Assembly: GCF_000750635.1 (NCBI RefSeq) | Contig: NZ_CCDM010000009.1 | Location: 62,001-126,000 of the forward strand | DNA length: 64,000 nt | Reading direction: 5' to 3' | From: Oceanobacillus jeddahensis | GTDB taxonomy: Bacteria > Bacillota > Bacilli > Bacillales > Amphibacillaceae | Shown here: in pieces, positions 1 to 8,762 of the stretch | Layout of the letters: every line of letters begins with the position of its first letter | Numbering within the stretch: position 1 is the first letter of the stretch | The notes under the pieces: generated by a model | What the model was told of the DNA's origin: nothing | Seen by the model: only the letters and a program-made list of their open reading frames with translations | The model's database searches: none | Program-made: the position numbers and the translations under genes

Positions 1-1034
1 GGCCGCGTGATGGATTTGTGGAAACACTTGTTTTTAATACAGCATTAACAAGGCGCCGGGTTAGGGACCGCTCCCTGAGAATGGAATTTACTCAGGTGGG
101 TAGGCGTTCTAAAACAGATGTTGTCATTAGTTACATAGAAGATATAGCTGATCCCGAACAAGTAGAGAAATTAAAAAAAATGCTTGACGGGATAGATACA
201 GATGGACTTCCGATGGCAGAAAAGACGATTGAAGAGTTTTTTAGTGACCGTTATTGGAATCCATATCCGGCAGTACGCTATACAGAGCGCCCGGATACAG
301 CAGCTTCTCATCTTTTGGAGGGACATATTGTTCTTATCATTGATGGAACACCAAGTGTGATGATTACGCAGACAACGTTTTGGCAACACCTGCAGCATGC
401 CGAAGAATATCGTCAAAAACCAACTGTTGGAGCTTATTTACGAATTGTTCGATTTATTGCCATATTTCTCTCCCTTGTCCTTCTTCCGTTATATTATTTA
501 TTTTCGGTACAGCCAGAACTGTTGCCGCCAGCTTATTCTTTCATAGGGCCTGAGGATGAAGGTGTTATCCCGTTGCTGGTTCAATTTTTAATTGCTGAAT
601 TAGGGCTGGATGTTTTAAGGATGGCTTCGATTCATACTCCATCAGCACTCGCTACAGCGCTTGGACTAGTAGCAGCCATTATGATTGGAGAGGTTTCTGT
701 AGAAGTTGGTTGGTTTTCACATGAAGTAGTGTTATATATTGCCACTGCTGCTATTGGTTCTTATGCAACACCAAGTTATGAATTAGGAATGGCAAACCGT
801 TTGGTTCGTTTATTTTTACTATTTTCCACGGCTTTATTTGGGGTCAGTGGATATGTTGTCGGGGTTACCATTTGGCTGTTATTTTTAATCAGAATGAGAA
901 CACTGGACACTCCCTATTTTTGGCCTTTAGTTCCGTTTTCAGCAAAGAATATGCGTGATACCTTTATTCGATTTCCGTTACCAGTCAGGCATCTTCGCCC
1001 GTCTATATTACGACCAAAAGATCCAGATCGTTAA
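1..1034 (+). CDS. spoVAF: SpoVAF, GerA-family spore membrane protein (5' end outside window)
   Basis: Spore inner-membrane protein of the GerA A-subunit superfamily, best matching stage V sporulation protein AF. The frame is already open at base 3 (PRDGF), so about the first 150 residues of a usual ~490 lie upstream. The soluble part shows QVGRRSKTD and TERPDTAASHLLEG. Several membrane helices follow, and the protein ends in PSILRPKDPDR, as I recall SpoVAF proteins do. In B. subtilis SpoVAF is made in the forespore and, with YqhR (renamed FigP), strengthens nutrient germination; a yqhR gene is present at 25683. The alternative is another GerA-type A subunit, but no B or C subunit gene follows. 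I see no terminator before the next gene, yqgQ. Confidence 0.85.
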   Translation, partial: PRDGFVETLVFNTALTRRRVRDRSLRMEFTQVGRRSKTDVVISYIEDIADPEQVEKLKKMLDGIDTDGLPMAEKTIEEFFSDRYWNPYPAVRYTERPDTAASHLLEGHIVLIIDGTPSVMITQTTFWQHLQHAEEYRQKPTVGAYLRIVRFIAIFLSLVLLPLYYLFSVQPELLPPAYSFIGPEDEGVIPLLVQFLIAELGLDVLRMASIHTPSALATALGLVAAIMIGEVSVEVGWFSHEVVLYIATAAIGSYATPSYELGMANRLVRLFLLFSTALFGVSGYVVGVTIWLLFLIRMRTLDTPYFWPLVPFSAKNMRDTFIRFPLPVRHLRPSILRPKDPDR

Positions 1035-1101
1035 TTCGATTTGGGTCTTATTCTCATTTCCCATTTTCATGCCGTTTTGATATAATATTTTTGGTGATAG
1101 C

Positions 1102-1314
1102 ATGAAAAATATACATGATGTTCGGAAATTGCTGATGAAGTTCGGCACATTGATTTATACAAAAGACCGTTTAGGTGATTTAGAATTAATGATGATGGAA
1201 ATAAATGAACTATATGAGTGGAAATTAATTGATGTACAACAATTCCAGCAAGCAGTATTGCTTCTAAAAAAAGAGATAAGGGAATATAAGAAGGGGACAG
1301 GGATAAATGAATGA
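1102..1314 (+). CDS. yqgQ: YqgQ family small protein (DUF910)
   Basis: A 70-residue soluble protein of unknown function that precedes glucokinase in most Bacillaceae. The sequence is mostly helical with no signal peptide or membrane segment; the motif ELMMMEINELYEW is typical of the family as I recall it. The ATG lies about 11 bases after a weak ribosome site (GGTGAT). The end overlaps the start of glcK by 8 bases, so the two are translationally coupled. Function is not known; the constant link to glcK is the only clue. Confidence 0.85.
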   Translation: MKNIHDVRKLLMKFGTLIYTKDRLGDLELMMMEINELYEWKLIDVQQFQQAVLLLKKEIREYKKGTGINE

Positions 1315-2266
1315 ACTATTAGTAGGCGTAGATATTGGAGGAACGACAGTAAAAATTGGTTTTATTACAGAGGATGGGAATATCAAAGAAAAATGGGAGA
1401 TCCCAACTGATTTAACGAATGAAGGTACCAATATTATTTCAGATGTTTGGGCAAGCATTGAATCAAAATTACGGGAACCATTATTTAACAACTCTTTCAT
1501 AAAAGGAATCGGTGTTGGAGCACCAGGCTTTGTAGATGCGCATGCTGGCGTTATTGCAGAAGCCGTTAATATTGGATGGAAAGATATTAATTTGGCTGAA
1601 GAGCTTGAAAAATTAGCAAATGTTCCTGTTTATGTTGAAAACGATGCTAATATTGCGGTATTAGGAGAAAATTGGGTTGGTGCAGGGAACCAATCAAGGA
1701 ATTTAATCGCGATTACATTAGGTACAGGCGTCGGTGGAGGAATTATCGCGAATGGCTCCATATTAAATGGCGCTAACGGAATGGCAGGTGAGATCGGCCA
1801 TATTGAAGTATTGGAAGATGGCCACTTATGTAATTGTGGGAAAAGAGGGTGTCTGGAAACCATTGCATCTGCCACTGGCATTGTCAGGCAAGGAATGGAA
1901 ATGATACAAAAACATCCAGAATCACGATTGGCTAAATTATTTCAATCAGAGGGAAGTATTACCACGCAGCATATTTTTGAATTGGCAAAACAAGGAGATA
2001 AAGCTTCTAAGAAAATTATAGACTATACGACAGATGTTTTAGGGAAAGCATTGTCAAATATGTCAATGGTTATCAATCCTTCCAATATTTTAATAGGCGG
2101 TGGCGTCTCAAATGCTGGGGACTATTTGACCAGCGCAGTGACAAAAGCATTTAGAAAGCATGCTTTGCCAAGAGTAAGCGAGGTATGTACCATTAAGATT
2201 TGTCAGCTTGGGAATGATGCAGGTATTATTGGAGGAGCATATTTAGTGTATGAAAAAAATAGTTAA
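1307..2266 (+). CDS. glcK: ROK-family glucokinase
   Basis: Cytoplasmic ATP-dependent glucokinase, phosphorylating free glucose to glucose 6-phosphate. The 319 residues begin with the phosphate-binding motif DIGGTTVKIG (about 8-17). The sugar-binding region GEIGHIEV is followed by the ROK zinc motif CNCGKRGC at residues 175-182. ENDANIAVLGE carries the expected catalytic Asp. The length matches B. subtilis GlcK (321). The start has a good ribosome site (AAGGGGACAGGG) inside the end of yqgQ. No DNA-binding domain is present, so it is a kinase and not a ROK repressor. Confidence 0.95.
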   Translation: MNELLVGVDIGGTTVKIGFITEDGNIKEKWEIPTDLTNEGTNIISDVWASIESKLREPLFNNSFIKGIGVGAPGFVDAHAGVIAEAVNIGWKDINLAEELEKLANVPVYVENDANIAVLGENWVGAGNQSRNLIAITLGTGVGGGIIANGSILNGANGMAGEIGHIEVLEDGHLCNCGKRGCLETIASATGIVRQGMEMIQKHPESRLAKLFQSEGSITTQHIFELAKQGDKASKKIIDYTTDVLGKALSNMSMVINPSNILIGGGVSNAGDYLTSAVTKAFRKHALPRVSEVCTIKICQLGNDAGIIGGAYLVYEKNS

Positions 2267-2487
2267 TTGATTTTCAGACTTGATTTTTTTAGATTATCTA
2301 CTAAAATAGTAATTTATGAACGGGTATTAAAATAAAATGATTAAATGTGAAACCTTTCTCTTGCCAAATCGTATGAAAGAGATGTAAAATTCTTTAATTG
2401 TAGGTTTACATTAGTTTATAAAATGGGAAGTAATAAGTTAAAGAACAAATTCGTATTCCTGTTTTTATTATTTAGGAGAGGATATAA

Positions 2488-4425
2488 ATGAAACGATTTA
2501 AAAAGCCAAAGATACCGCTCTATGTTATTGCGGCATTATTACTTGGTCTGAAAACGTATATTGTCTACCGGTTTGTATTTAATATTGAACTTGATAACTC
2601 CATGCAGGAATTAATTTTGTTTATTAATCCATTTGTGTCAGCATTCTTAATTCTGGCGTTAGGAGTCTGGTTTAAAAAGTCTTCAAGACAAATGAAATAC
2701 ATTCGATATGCGATGTTGGCGATGTCCTTGCTTGTTTGGGCAAATCTGGTATTCTATCGCCAATTTACAGATTTTATTACTATCCCGCAATTATTTATGG
2801 GAAGTAACATGACAGATTTAGGATCCAGTATCTTAACTTTAATCAAACCATGGGATCTGTTCATATTTGCTGATGTTGCGATTGTCTGGTATTTAAGTAA
2901 AAAATACGAAGGGAATTTATCTGTACTGTATCCCAGAAGTGGGAAAGTTGGCGTTTTAGCTTTTTCATTAGTTTTACTTGCAGGTAACTTTTTCCTGGCA
3001 GAAATGGAAAGACCACAACTATTCACCCGTGGTTTTGACCGCGAATATTTAGTGAAAAATATTGGGCTATTTAACTATCACGTCTATGATGTTGTTGTTC
3101 ATTCTAAAAATGAATCACAACGTGTTTTTGCAGACGGAAATGAAATTCCTGAAATACAAGAATATATAAAAGAGAATATAGATCATGAGCGCAGTGAAGA
3201 AATGAATGGCGTTGCAAAAGATAAAAATATTATTTTCCTTAACGCAGAGTCATTACAGCATTTTGTAATGGATAGTGAAGTAAATGGAGAAGAGGTTACA
3301 CCATTCCTTAATGATTTAGCTCAAGATGAAGATACGTATTACTTTGACAACTTTTATGAGCAAACTGGTCAGGGGAATACATCCGATTCAGAGTTCTTAG
3401 TAGAAAATTCATTATACCCATTATCCCGTGGTGCTGTATTCTTTACACACGGCGGCAATGATTATCATTCGTTCCCGGAAATGATTAAAGAAGCCGGCTA
3501 TACTTCTTCTGTATTGCATGCCAATAACAAAAGCTTCTGGAACCGGGATGCTATGTATGACAGCTTAAATATTGATGAATTCCTTGGTGAGGAATCTTAT
3601 GATGTAACACCGGAAGATTCTGTAGGCTGGGGACTGAAGGATAAGCCGTTCTTTGAACAGTCTATCCCGCTTCTTGAAGATTTGGAAGAGCCGTTCTATT
3701 CAAAAATGATTTTACTGACAAACCACTTCCCGTTTGAATTAGATGAGGAAGATGCAACGATTGATAAATTCGATTCTAACTCCAATACGTTAAACAGCTA
3801 TGTTCCAACTGTGCGCTATATGGATGAAGCGATCGAAGAATTCTTTGATGAACTGAAAGAATCTGGACTGTATGAGGATTCTATTATCGTGATTATGGGT
3901 GACCACATTGGAATCAGTGCGAACCATAATAAAGCGATGGCTCAGTATTTAGATCAGGATGAGATTACACCTTATGATCAAGTACAATTACAACGTGTAC
4001 CATTATTTATCCATATTCCTGGAGATGGAAATGGGGAAGTAATTGATGAGGTTACTGGTCAAATTGACTTGAAACCAACGATGTTAAACATGCTTGATGT
4101 TGATCCTGGTGAAGATATCTATTTCGGTAATGACTTATTCAGTGATGACAGAAAAGGTTATGTAGCGTTGCGTAATGGAGATTTCGTCAGCGATGATTTT
4201 GTAAGTACAGCTGGTGTTTGCTACGATCGCGAAACTGGTGAACCAATGGATCAAGCGATTGAAGAAGAGGCCGATTCAGAGGAAGAGGCAAGTGAAGAAT
4301 TAGAAGAAGTAGAAAGTGCTTGTGATTCCATTCAGGAACAAGTAGACACAGAACTTTCTTACTCGGACTCCATCATTTACGGAGACTTATTCCGATTTGT
4401 TGACTTTGGAGATGAGGAAGAATAA
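2488..4425 (+). CDS. Lipoteichoic acid synthase, LtaS/YqgS type
   Basis: Membrane enzyme that polymerises glycerol phosphate from phosphatidylglycerol into lipoteichoic acid. The first ~210 residues carry five membrane helices and the rest is an extracellular sulfatase-fold domain. The nucleophile is Thr298 in GQGNTSDSEF, matching the catalytic threonine of LtaS enzymes, and metal-binding motifs such as MGDHIG are present. Gene order matches B. subtilis yqgS, but LtaS/YflE paralogues are nearly the same length, so which one it is stays open. The C-terminal ~65 residues are very acidic. A hairpin terminator follows at once. ATG chosen with AGGAGAGG upstream. Confidence 0.92.
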   Translation: MKRFKKPKIPLYVIAALLLGLKTYIVYRFVFNIELDNSMQELILFINPFVSAFLILALGVWFKKSSRQMKYIRYAMLAMSLLVWANLVFYRQFTDFITIPQLFMGSNMTDLGSSILTLIKPWDLFIFADVAIVWYLSKKYEGNLSVLYPRSGKVGVLAFSLVLLAGNFFLAEMERPQLFTRGFDREYLVKNIGLFNYHVYDVVVHSKNESQRVFADGNEIPEIQEYIKENIDHERSEEMNGVAKDKNIIFLNAESLQHFVMDSEVNGEEVTPFLNDLAQDEDTYYFDNFYEQTGQGNTSDSEFLVENSLYPLSRGAVFFTHGGNDYHSFPEMIKEAGYTSSVLHANNKSFWNRDAMYDSLNIDEFLGEESYDVTPEDSVGWGLKDKPFFEQSIPLLEDLEEPFYSKMILLTNHFPFELDEEDATIDKFDSNSNTLNSYVPTVRYMDEAIEEFFDELKESGLYEDSIIVIMGDHIGISANHNKAMAQYLDQDEITPYDQVQLQRVPLFIHIPGDGNGEVIDEVTGQIDLKPTMLNMLDVDPGEDIYFGNDLFSDDRKGYVALRNGDFVSDDFVSTAGVCYDRETGEPMDQAIEEEADSEEEASEELEEVESACDSIQEQVDTELSYSDSIIYGDLFRFVDFGDEEE

Positions 4426-4427
4426 TA

Positions 4428-4466
4428 AAAAACGATGCAGGCGAAAATTGCCTGTGTCGTTTTTTT
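4428..4466. terminator. Terminator between yqgS and yqzE
   Basis: An 11-bp stem (ACGATGCAGGC against GCCTGTGTCGT, two mismatches) is followed by eight T and preceded by an A run. It lies between converging genes and could serve both. Confidence 0.85.
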
Positions 4467-4526
4467 TATATTAAGATAGGGAAAAGCTAATGGAATAAAG
4501 TTTCTCTTTATGACACGTGATGAAGA

Positions 4527-4730
4527 CTAGTTGGATTCATTCCGGCTATTTTTTCTTTTACGGTACCAGGACTGAATCGAAAAAGGAATAACTCCTAGCC
4601 ATTTGTTGCTGTACAATTGGCTAGATGAGTTTTTCTTTTTTTGCTTACGTTCTTCTTTTTCTTCCGAAGATAAATTCATGTATTTTACCATTTCTTCTGT
4701 TAAAAAACGGATATAATCATTGCTTTTCAT
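4527..4730 (-). CDS. yqzE: YqzE family protein
   Basis: A 67-residue basic protein. It has the YqzE layout: N-terminal SNDYIRFLTEEMVKYM, a lysine-rich middle, then a conserved WLGVIPFSI stretch and a basic tail. The function of YqzE is unknown, but it is linked to competence because the gene follows comGG in B. subtilis. Here it is instead just upstream of comGA and on the opposite strand. The start has an excellent ribosome site (AAAGGAGC, 11 bases upstream). The family call is from memory of the motif order. Confidence 0.72.
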   Translation of the reverse strand: MKSNDYIRFLTEEMVKYMNLSSEEKEERKQKKKNSSSQLYSNKWLGVIPFSIQSWYRKRKNSRNESN

Positions 4731-4838
4731 AATCTCTTCAACGCTCCTTTTAAAAGCAGTTTTATCACAGTTCTATGCCACTTGAAGTAAGGGGAAAGCA
4801 AAAGGTATGAAGTTTCACTTTATGTATAGTGTAAACAA

Positions 4839-4867
4839 TTGAAAAATATTTTATTCTTTTTTATAAA
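4839..4867 (+). promoter_or_regulatory. Candidate SigA promoter for the comG operon
   Basis: TTGAAA at 4839-4844 and TATAAA at 4862-4867 are separated by 17 bases, about 70 bases before comGA. I could not find a convincing ComK site (paired AAAA-N5-TTTT boxes), so the competence switch is not visible here. Confidence 0.5.
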
Positions 4868-4937
4868 AAAGAAGGATAATCGGAAAAGGTGTCGAACTAT
4901 AAATTATGTCAGAAATATTTGTGAAGGAGGTGAGTAA

Positions 4938-5933
4938 ATGAATCATGTCACAAAATTATCTGACGACCTCTTTCAGTCAGCGACGAAGCAGGGGGCTTCT
5001 GACATTCACTTCTATCCTTACGACCAGGAAACAGAAATCTATTTTCGTATTCACGGTAAGCGTACCTTTATCCGAACTATCCTAACAAAGCAATACGAGC
5101 TGCTAAGAACTTTTTTTAAATTCAGTGCGAATATGGATATTGGGGAAAGCAGAAAGCCCCAGACAGGGATAATAATATGGAATTTTGGGTCGAAAGATTA
5201 TGCGCTACGTATTTCTACACTTCCTCATCATCAACAAGAAACAATTGCTATCCGAATACTTCCTCAAAACGATGCTTTACCGCTAGATTATTTATTTCTT
5301 TTTCAAAATCAAACGGAGCAAATGCGAAGATGGATGAGTCATGAATCGGGGCTTATCTTGATAACCGGGGCAACTGGAAGTGGGAAATCATCCACTCTAT
5401 ATGCTTTGTTAGAAATGGCAATGAAGGAAAGACCTTGCCAAATTATCTCCTTAGAAGATCCCATCGAGAGAAAAATAAAGAAAATTTTACAAGTACAAAT
5501 TAATGAACGTGCAGGGATTTCTTATCAAGCAGGCTTAAAAGCAGCTTTACGTCATGACCCGGATATTCTGATGGTTGGGGAAATTCGAGATAAAGAGACT
5601 GCACAATTTGCTGTGGAGGCTGCCTTGACTGGTCATCTTGTTCTAAGTACGCTGCATGCAAAAAACGCTGTCGGTACTATTTTTCGTTTGAAAGAGATGG
5701 GGATCAAACCAGCTGATCTTCATCAAATTTTAATCGGGGTTGGAGCTCTACGATTAATTCCGATTATAAGAAAAAATAAACAACAACGGAGTGCTATCGG
5801 GGAACTAATTGAAGGGGGGCATTTGACAGAAGCGATTGAAGGCACACTGCAAACCCTGCCGGAAAAGCAGCAATTTAAAAATTTACAAAGAAAGGCATTT
5901 GCTTATGGCTTTAGTGAAACCATTTTTCCGTAA
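4938..5933 (+). CDS. comGA: ComGA, traffic ATPase of the competence pseudopilus
   Basis: Cytoplasmic hexameric ATPase of the GspE/PilB type that drives assembly of the transformation pseudopilus. The 331-residue protein shows the N-terminal GASDIHF motif, Walker A GATGSGKSS (144-152), the Asp box LEDPIE, Walker B DILMVGEIRD and the His box GHLVLSTLHAKNA. It lacks the zinc CXXC motif of longer GspE enzymes, as usual for ComGA. It is the first of seven overlapping com genes. The ATG has a near-perfect site (GAAGGAGGTGAG). Confidence 0.95.
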   Translation: MNHVTKLSDDLFQSATKQGASDIHFYPYDQETEIYFRIHGKRTFIRTILTKQYELLRTFFKFSANMDIGESRKPQTGIIIWNFGSKDYALRISTLPHHQQETIAIRILPQNDALPLDYLFLFQNQTEQMRRWMSHESGLILITGATGSGKSSTLYALLEMAMKERPCQIISLEDPIERKIKKILQVQINERAGISYQAGLKAALRHDPDILMVGEIRDKETAQFAVEAALTGHLVLSTLHAKNAVGTIFRLKEMGIKPADLHQILIGVGALRLIPIIRKNKQQRSAIGELIEGGHLTEAIEGTLQTLPEKQQFKNLQRKAFAYGFSETIFP

Positions 5934-6945
5934 TAAACAAAAGATATCAATTGCTGTACAACTGCAATTTCTACATGTTCTGCAGCGTATGCTTTCAAGA
6001 GGTCTTACACTCACCCATTCTTTAGATACAATGAAATACTATGGGGAATTGGAACATATTTCTGGGCAAATTTTGAGCAGCTTAGAAGCAGGAGAGCATT
6101 TGGATGAAGCATTAGATAAGGCAGGTTTTCATCATTCGGTGGTTTCTTATCTTTTTGTTGTACGAGAAAAATCGGATATCCACGAACGGATTGAACATTG
6201 CTATCAATTATTCCAGCAACGTGTTCAATACATCCGTAAATTCCAGCAAACGGTACGTTATCCGGTTATATTATTGTTGATTTTTAGCGCACTGTTGTTT
6301 TTTATTTACTCCTATGTCATCCCTTCCTTTCAGCAGCTTTTATTCGGAGAGCTACCTATACTGCTTCAGATCGTAATTTTTCTTTCCTCATGGCTCGGAT
6401 ACGTGATCCTTGTACTACTTCTTTTCCTCATCACAGGTACACTTATTTGGATTTTTATAAGAAAAAATATTTCTTTAGAAACAAAAATGAATTGGTATAA
6501 AAGGGCTCCTCTATACCGTTCGTACCTCAGGAAACAAACATCCTTTCATTTTGCCACTTTATACAGTTCTCTCTTACAAACAGGTATGCCAATGAAAGAA
6601 ATTTTGAATTATATGTCCAAGCAGAGAAAGCTTCCGATTATCTCTTATTACGCAAAACAAATGCAATTAGAATACTTTAAAGGGCGGTCAATTCACGGTT
6701 TGTTAACCACGATGGGATTTTTAGAAAGTCACCTGACTGATATTTTATCTTCTAATATGGACGCTAAAAGTTTATCGAAAGATTTAGCTATTTATGCCGA
6801 TGTTTCTATCGATACGATGTATCAGAGACTTCAAAAAAGAATTGTTTATATCCAGCCTATTTTTTTCTCGATCATTGGTGCCTTTATCATATTTATCTAT
6901 ATTAGTTTGATGTCGCCGATGTTTGAATTAATGAATACGATGTAA
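5905..6945 (+). CDS. comGB: ComGB, polytopic membrane protein of the competence pseudopilus
   Basis: Inner-membrane platform protein of the GspF/PilC family that works with ComGA to assemble ComGC. I place the start at ATG 5905 (MALVKPFF), which has GAAAGG 9 bases upstream and gives 346 residues; an in-frame start at 5836 would overlap comGA by about 100 bases. Two GspF repeats are visible, each with cytoplasmic helices then a membrane segment (near residues 145-165, 185-210 and 320-340). It overlaps comGA by 29 bases and lies 13 bases before comGC. Confidence 0.92.
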   Translation: MALVKPFFRNKQKISIAVQLQFLHVLQRMLSRGLTLTHSLDTMKYYGELEHISGQILSSLEAGEHLDEALDKAGFHHSVVSYLFVVREKSDIHERIEHCYQLFQQRVQYIRKFQQTVRYPVILLLIFSALLFFIYSYVIPSFQQLLFGELPILLQIVIFLSSWLGYVILVLLLFLITGTLIWIFIRKNISLETKMNWYKRAPLYRSYLRKQTSFHFATLYSSLLQTGMPMKEILNYMSKQRKLPIISYYAKQMQLEYFKGRSIHGLLTTMGFLESHLTDILSSNMDAKSLSKDLAIYADVSIDTMYQRLQKRIVYIQPIFFSIIGAFIIFIYISLMSPMFELMNTM

Positions 6946-6958
6946 AGGAGAGTACAAT

Positions 6959-7264
6959 ATGTTAAAAAATGAGAAAGCGTTTACATTGATAGAAATGTTA
7001 ATTGTGCTGATGGTTATCTCAGTAATCATGATTTTAATTATACCGAATTTAGGCAAGAAAACAGGGGATGTTCATTCAAAAGGCTGTGATGCTTTAATAA
7101 GTGTAGTACAAGCTCAAGCAGATGCGTATCACATTGATACAGGTAATTTACCATCCAGCCTGAATCAGCTTGTAAGTGCCGATTATATTACAGACGACCA
7201 GACAACATGCTCCAATGGGAATGCGCTATCTATTTCTAATGGTGTGGTAAATGCCTCAGGCTGA
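6959..7264 (+). CDS. comGC: ComGC, major competence pseudopilin
   Basis: Main subunit of the pseudopilus that carries DNA through the cell wall. It is a type IV prepilin: the leader MLKNEKA is cut by the ComC peptidase before FTLIEM, followed by a hydrophobic helix to about residue 27. Cys residues in KGCDAL and TTCSNG are placed to form the intramolecular disulfide known in B. subtilis ComGC. Length 101 is typical. The ribosome site AAAGGAGAG is strong. The end overlaps comGD by 14 bases. Confidence 0.95.
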   Translation: MLKNEKAFTLIEMLIVLMVISVIMILIIPNLGKKTGDVHSKGCDALISVVQAQADAYHIDTGNLPSSLNQLVSADYITDDQTTCSNGNALSISNGVVNASG

Positions 7265-7682
7265 ACGGGGTTTCACTTTGATTGAAACATTATTTGCTTT
7301 ATCTATTTTAGCGATCATTCTCGTGCTCGTTCCGAAACTACAAGTGGAACAAACAGATAAATTAGAACTGGAACATTTTCTTGATACGTTAGAAATGGAT
7401 GTACTTTATTTACAGAATACGGCAAGTACTCAGGAGATTGATATACCTTATGTTTTAAAATTTCATCCGGATAGTTACAGTATTGTGCTTAACCGATCTA
7501 CTCAAATAAAGAGAGAATATCCATCTCAATTTACTTTGGAGAGTTCTTATCCAAGAGATGTGGCTTTTTATGTAAGAGGTGTTATAAGAAATCCGCAAAC
7601 CATATTGGTAACCTTAGCAGGGGAGCCATACCAGATTGTATTTCCATTAGGGAAAGGCAGATTTTATGTGGAAAAAAGATAA
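7251..7682 (+). CDS. comGD: ComGD, minor competence pseudopilin
   Basis: Minor type IV pilin-like protein needed for transformation. The short leader MPQAERG precedes FTLIETLFALSILAII, the cleavage site and hydrophobic helix. The 143-residue length and place between comGC and comGE match B. subtilis. Outside the N-terminus these proteins diverge fast, so the name rests on position. It overlaps both neighbours by 14-17 bases. Confidence 0.88.
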   Translation: MPQAERGFTLIETLFALSILAIILVLVPKLQVEQTDKLELEHFLDTLEMDVLYLQNTASTQEIDIPYVLKFHPDSYSIVLNRSTQIKREYPSQFTLESSYPRDVAFYVRGVIRNPQTILVTLAGEPYQIVFPLGKGRFYVEKR

Positions 7683-8004
7683 AGGATTTACCTTATTTGA
7701 AACTGTCATTGCATCATTACTTTTATTCTCTATGCTTACCATGCTTTTACCACTTCTCTCCTTAATTGCTAAAGAACAGTACAACTCGATCGAAAAAGTC
7801 CGAATAACAAGTAAATTACATGATGATTTGCAAGGAGTCTTGATTGGAACGACGCCTTATCCAAGCAATTATACAATAACTCCTTACAGGGCTGCAGCAG
7901 AATTTTCGTTTATTTTGGAGGGGGACTATTTGAAAGGATGTGCAGAATGGACTAATGCCAAACAAAAAACAGAAACGAAATGTCTTTATGCCATTTTGGA
8001 ATGA
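7666..8004 (+). CDS. comGE: ComGE, minor competence pseudopilin
   Basis: Third pilin-like protein of the operon, 112 residues. The leader MWKKDKG is followed by FTLFETVIASLLLFSML, the conserved methylation and cleavage region with a Glu at position +5. It overlaps comGD by 17 bases, and its end overlaps or abuts comGF depending on which comGF start is used. Assigned by position in the operon and by the prepilin signature. Confidence 0.85.
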   Translation: MWKKDKGFTLFETVIASLLLFSMLTMLLPLLSLIAKEQYNSIEKVRITSKLHDDLQGVLIGTTPYPSNYTITPYRAAAEFSFILEGDYLKGCAEWTNAKQKTETKCLYAILE

Positions 8005-8422
8005 TCAAAAAGGGTTTACTTTCATCTCTATGCTTGTTTCACTAACAATTCTGGCATTAACATTACCTTTTGTGCATTACGCGCTGTCTACATTACAATT
8101 AAAACAAACGTATACAGAAGCCTTATCCGTACAACAATTTTTAATTCATTTACACGACGATTTAATTTCATCTTCCTCTGTTCATGTTGCTAATAATCAA
8201 TTGCATATTCGTTTTCTCGATCGAAATGATAATATAGAAAAAACGGCAACACTTAGTCAATATAATAACTCCATACGAAGGCAAGTAGATCGGAAAGGTC
8301 ATGAAATATATCTTCACCAAGTTTCTGATGTTATTTTTGAAGAACAGACAGATGCTATTTTTTTAACGATTACCAAAGAGTCAGGTGAGGTATATGAAAA
8401 AACAATTTACAATGCTCCATAA
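7988..8422 (+). CDS. comGF: ComGF, competence protein
   Basis: Pilin-like member of the comG set, about 144 residues. The prepilin-like segment is KGFTFISMLVSLTILALTLP, then an extracellular domain ending in VYEKTIYNAP. The start is uncertain. ATG 7988 gives a normal short leader (MPFWNDQKG) but has a weak ribosome site. ATG 7955 and GTG 7940 are longer in-frame choices near AAAGGA. Usual Glu+5 is replaced by Ser in this copy, as in other divergent ComGF proteins. Confidence 0.8.
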   Translation: MPFWNDQKGFTFISMLVSLTILALTLPFVHYALSTLQLKQTYTEALSVQQFLIHLHDDLISSSSVHVANNQLHIRFLDRNDNIEKTATLSQYNNSIRRQVDRKGHEIYLHQVSDVIFEEQTDAIFLTITKESGEVYEKTIYNAP

Positions 8423-8762
8423 TCAACAAGGTTTTTTATTATTGCATGTTGTCTGGATCATTCTTATTATCTTTCTTTCCATTCATTTTTTGCTCTCTCA
8501 GTATCAGACCGCTAAAGAAATTGTTCATAATCAATTATACCACATTGAAGTAGAAACACTGTCGCAAATGGCATATCAAAAAGCGCGTAAAGAAATAGAT
8601 GAAGATGAGATTTCCTCGTCATTTCAAGCTATATATGATTTTCCACAAGGAGAAGTTACGATATCGTTTCGAAAAGAGTTAGACGAAAATATCTATATTC
8701 TTTTGTTTATTAAACAAAAGGACAGCAAACATGTTTATCAGTTAAACAAACCATTTTTCTAA
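8394..8762 (+). CDS. comGG: ComGG, competence protein
   Basis: Last gene of the comG operon, 122 residues. It has a hydrophobic N-terminal helix (FLLLHVVWIILIIFLSIHF) after QQG but no full prepilin motif, as is typical of ComGG, which is not cut in the same way. The ATG at 8394 sits just after GGTGAGG; a GTG at 8385 is also in frame. It overlaps comGF by about 29 bases. No strong terminator follows; a degenerate repeat begins about 160 bases downstream. Confidence 0.82.
   Translation: MKKQFTMLHNQQGFLLLHVVWIILIIFLSIHFLLSQYQTAKEIVHNQLYHIEVETLSQMAYQKARKEIDEDEISSSFQAIYDFPQGEVTISFRKELDENIYILLFIKQKDSKHVYQLNKPFF

Noticed and set aside
4740..4937. ComK binding site before comGA
   Set aside because: The best candidate (AAAAATATTTTATT) misses the AAAA-N5-TTTT spacing, and no paired box was found.
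5836..5904. Longer N-terminus for ComGB
   Set aside because: It would overlap comGA by about 100 bases with no ribosome site; the ATG at 5905 has one.
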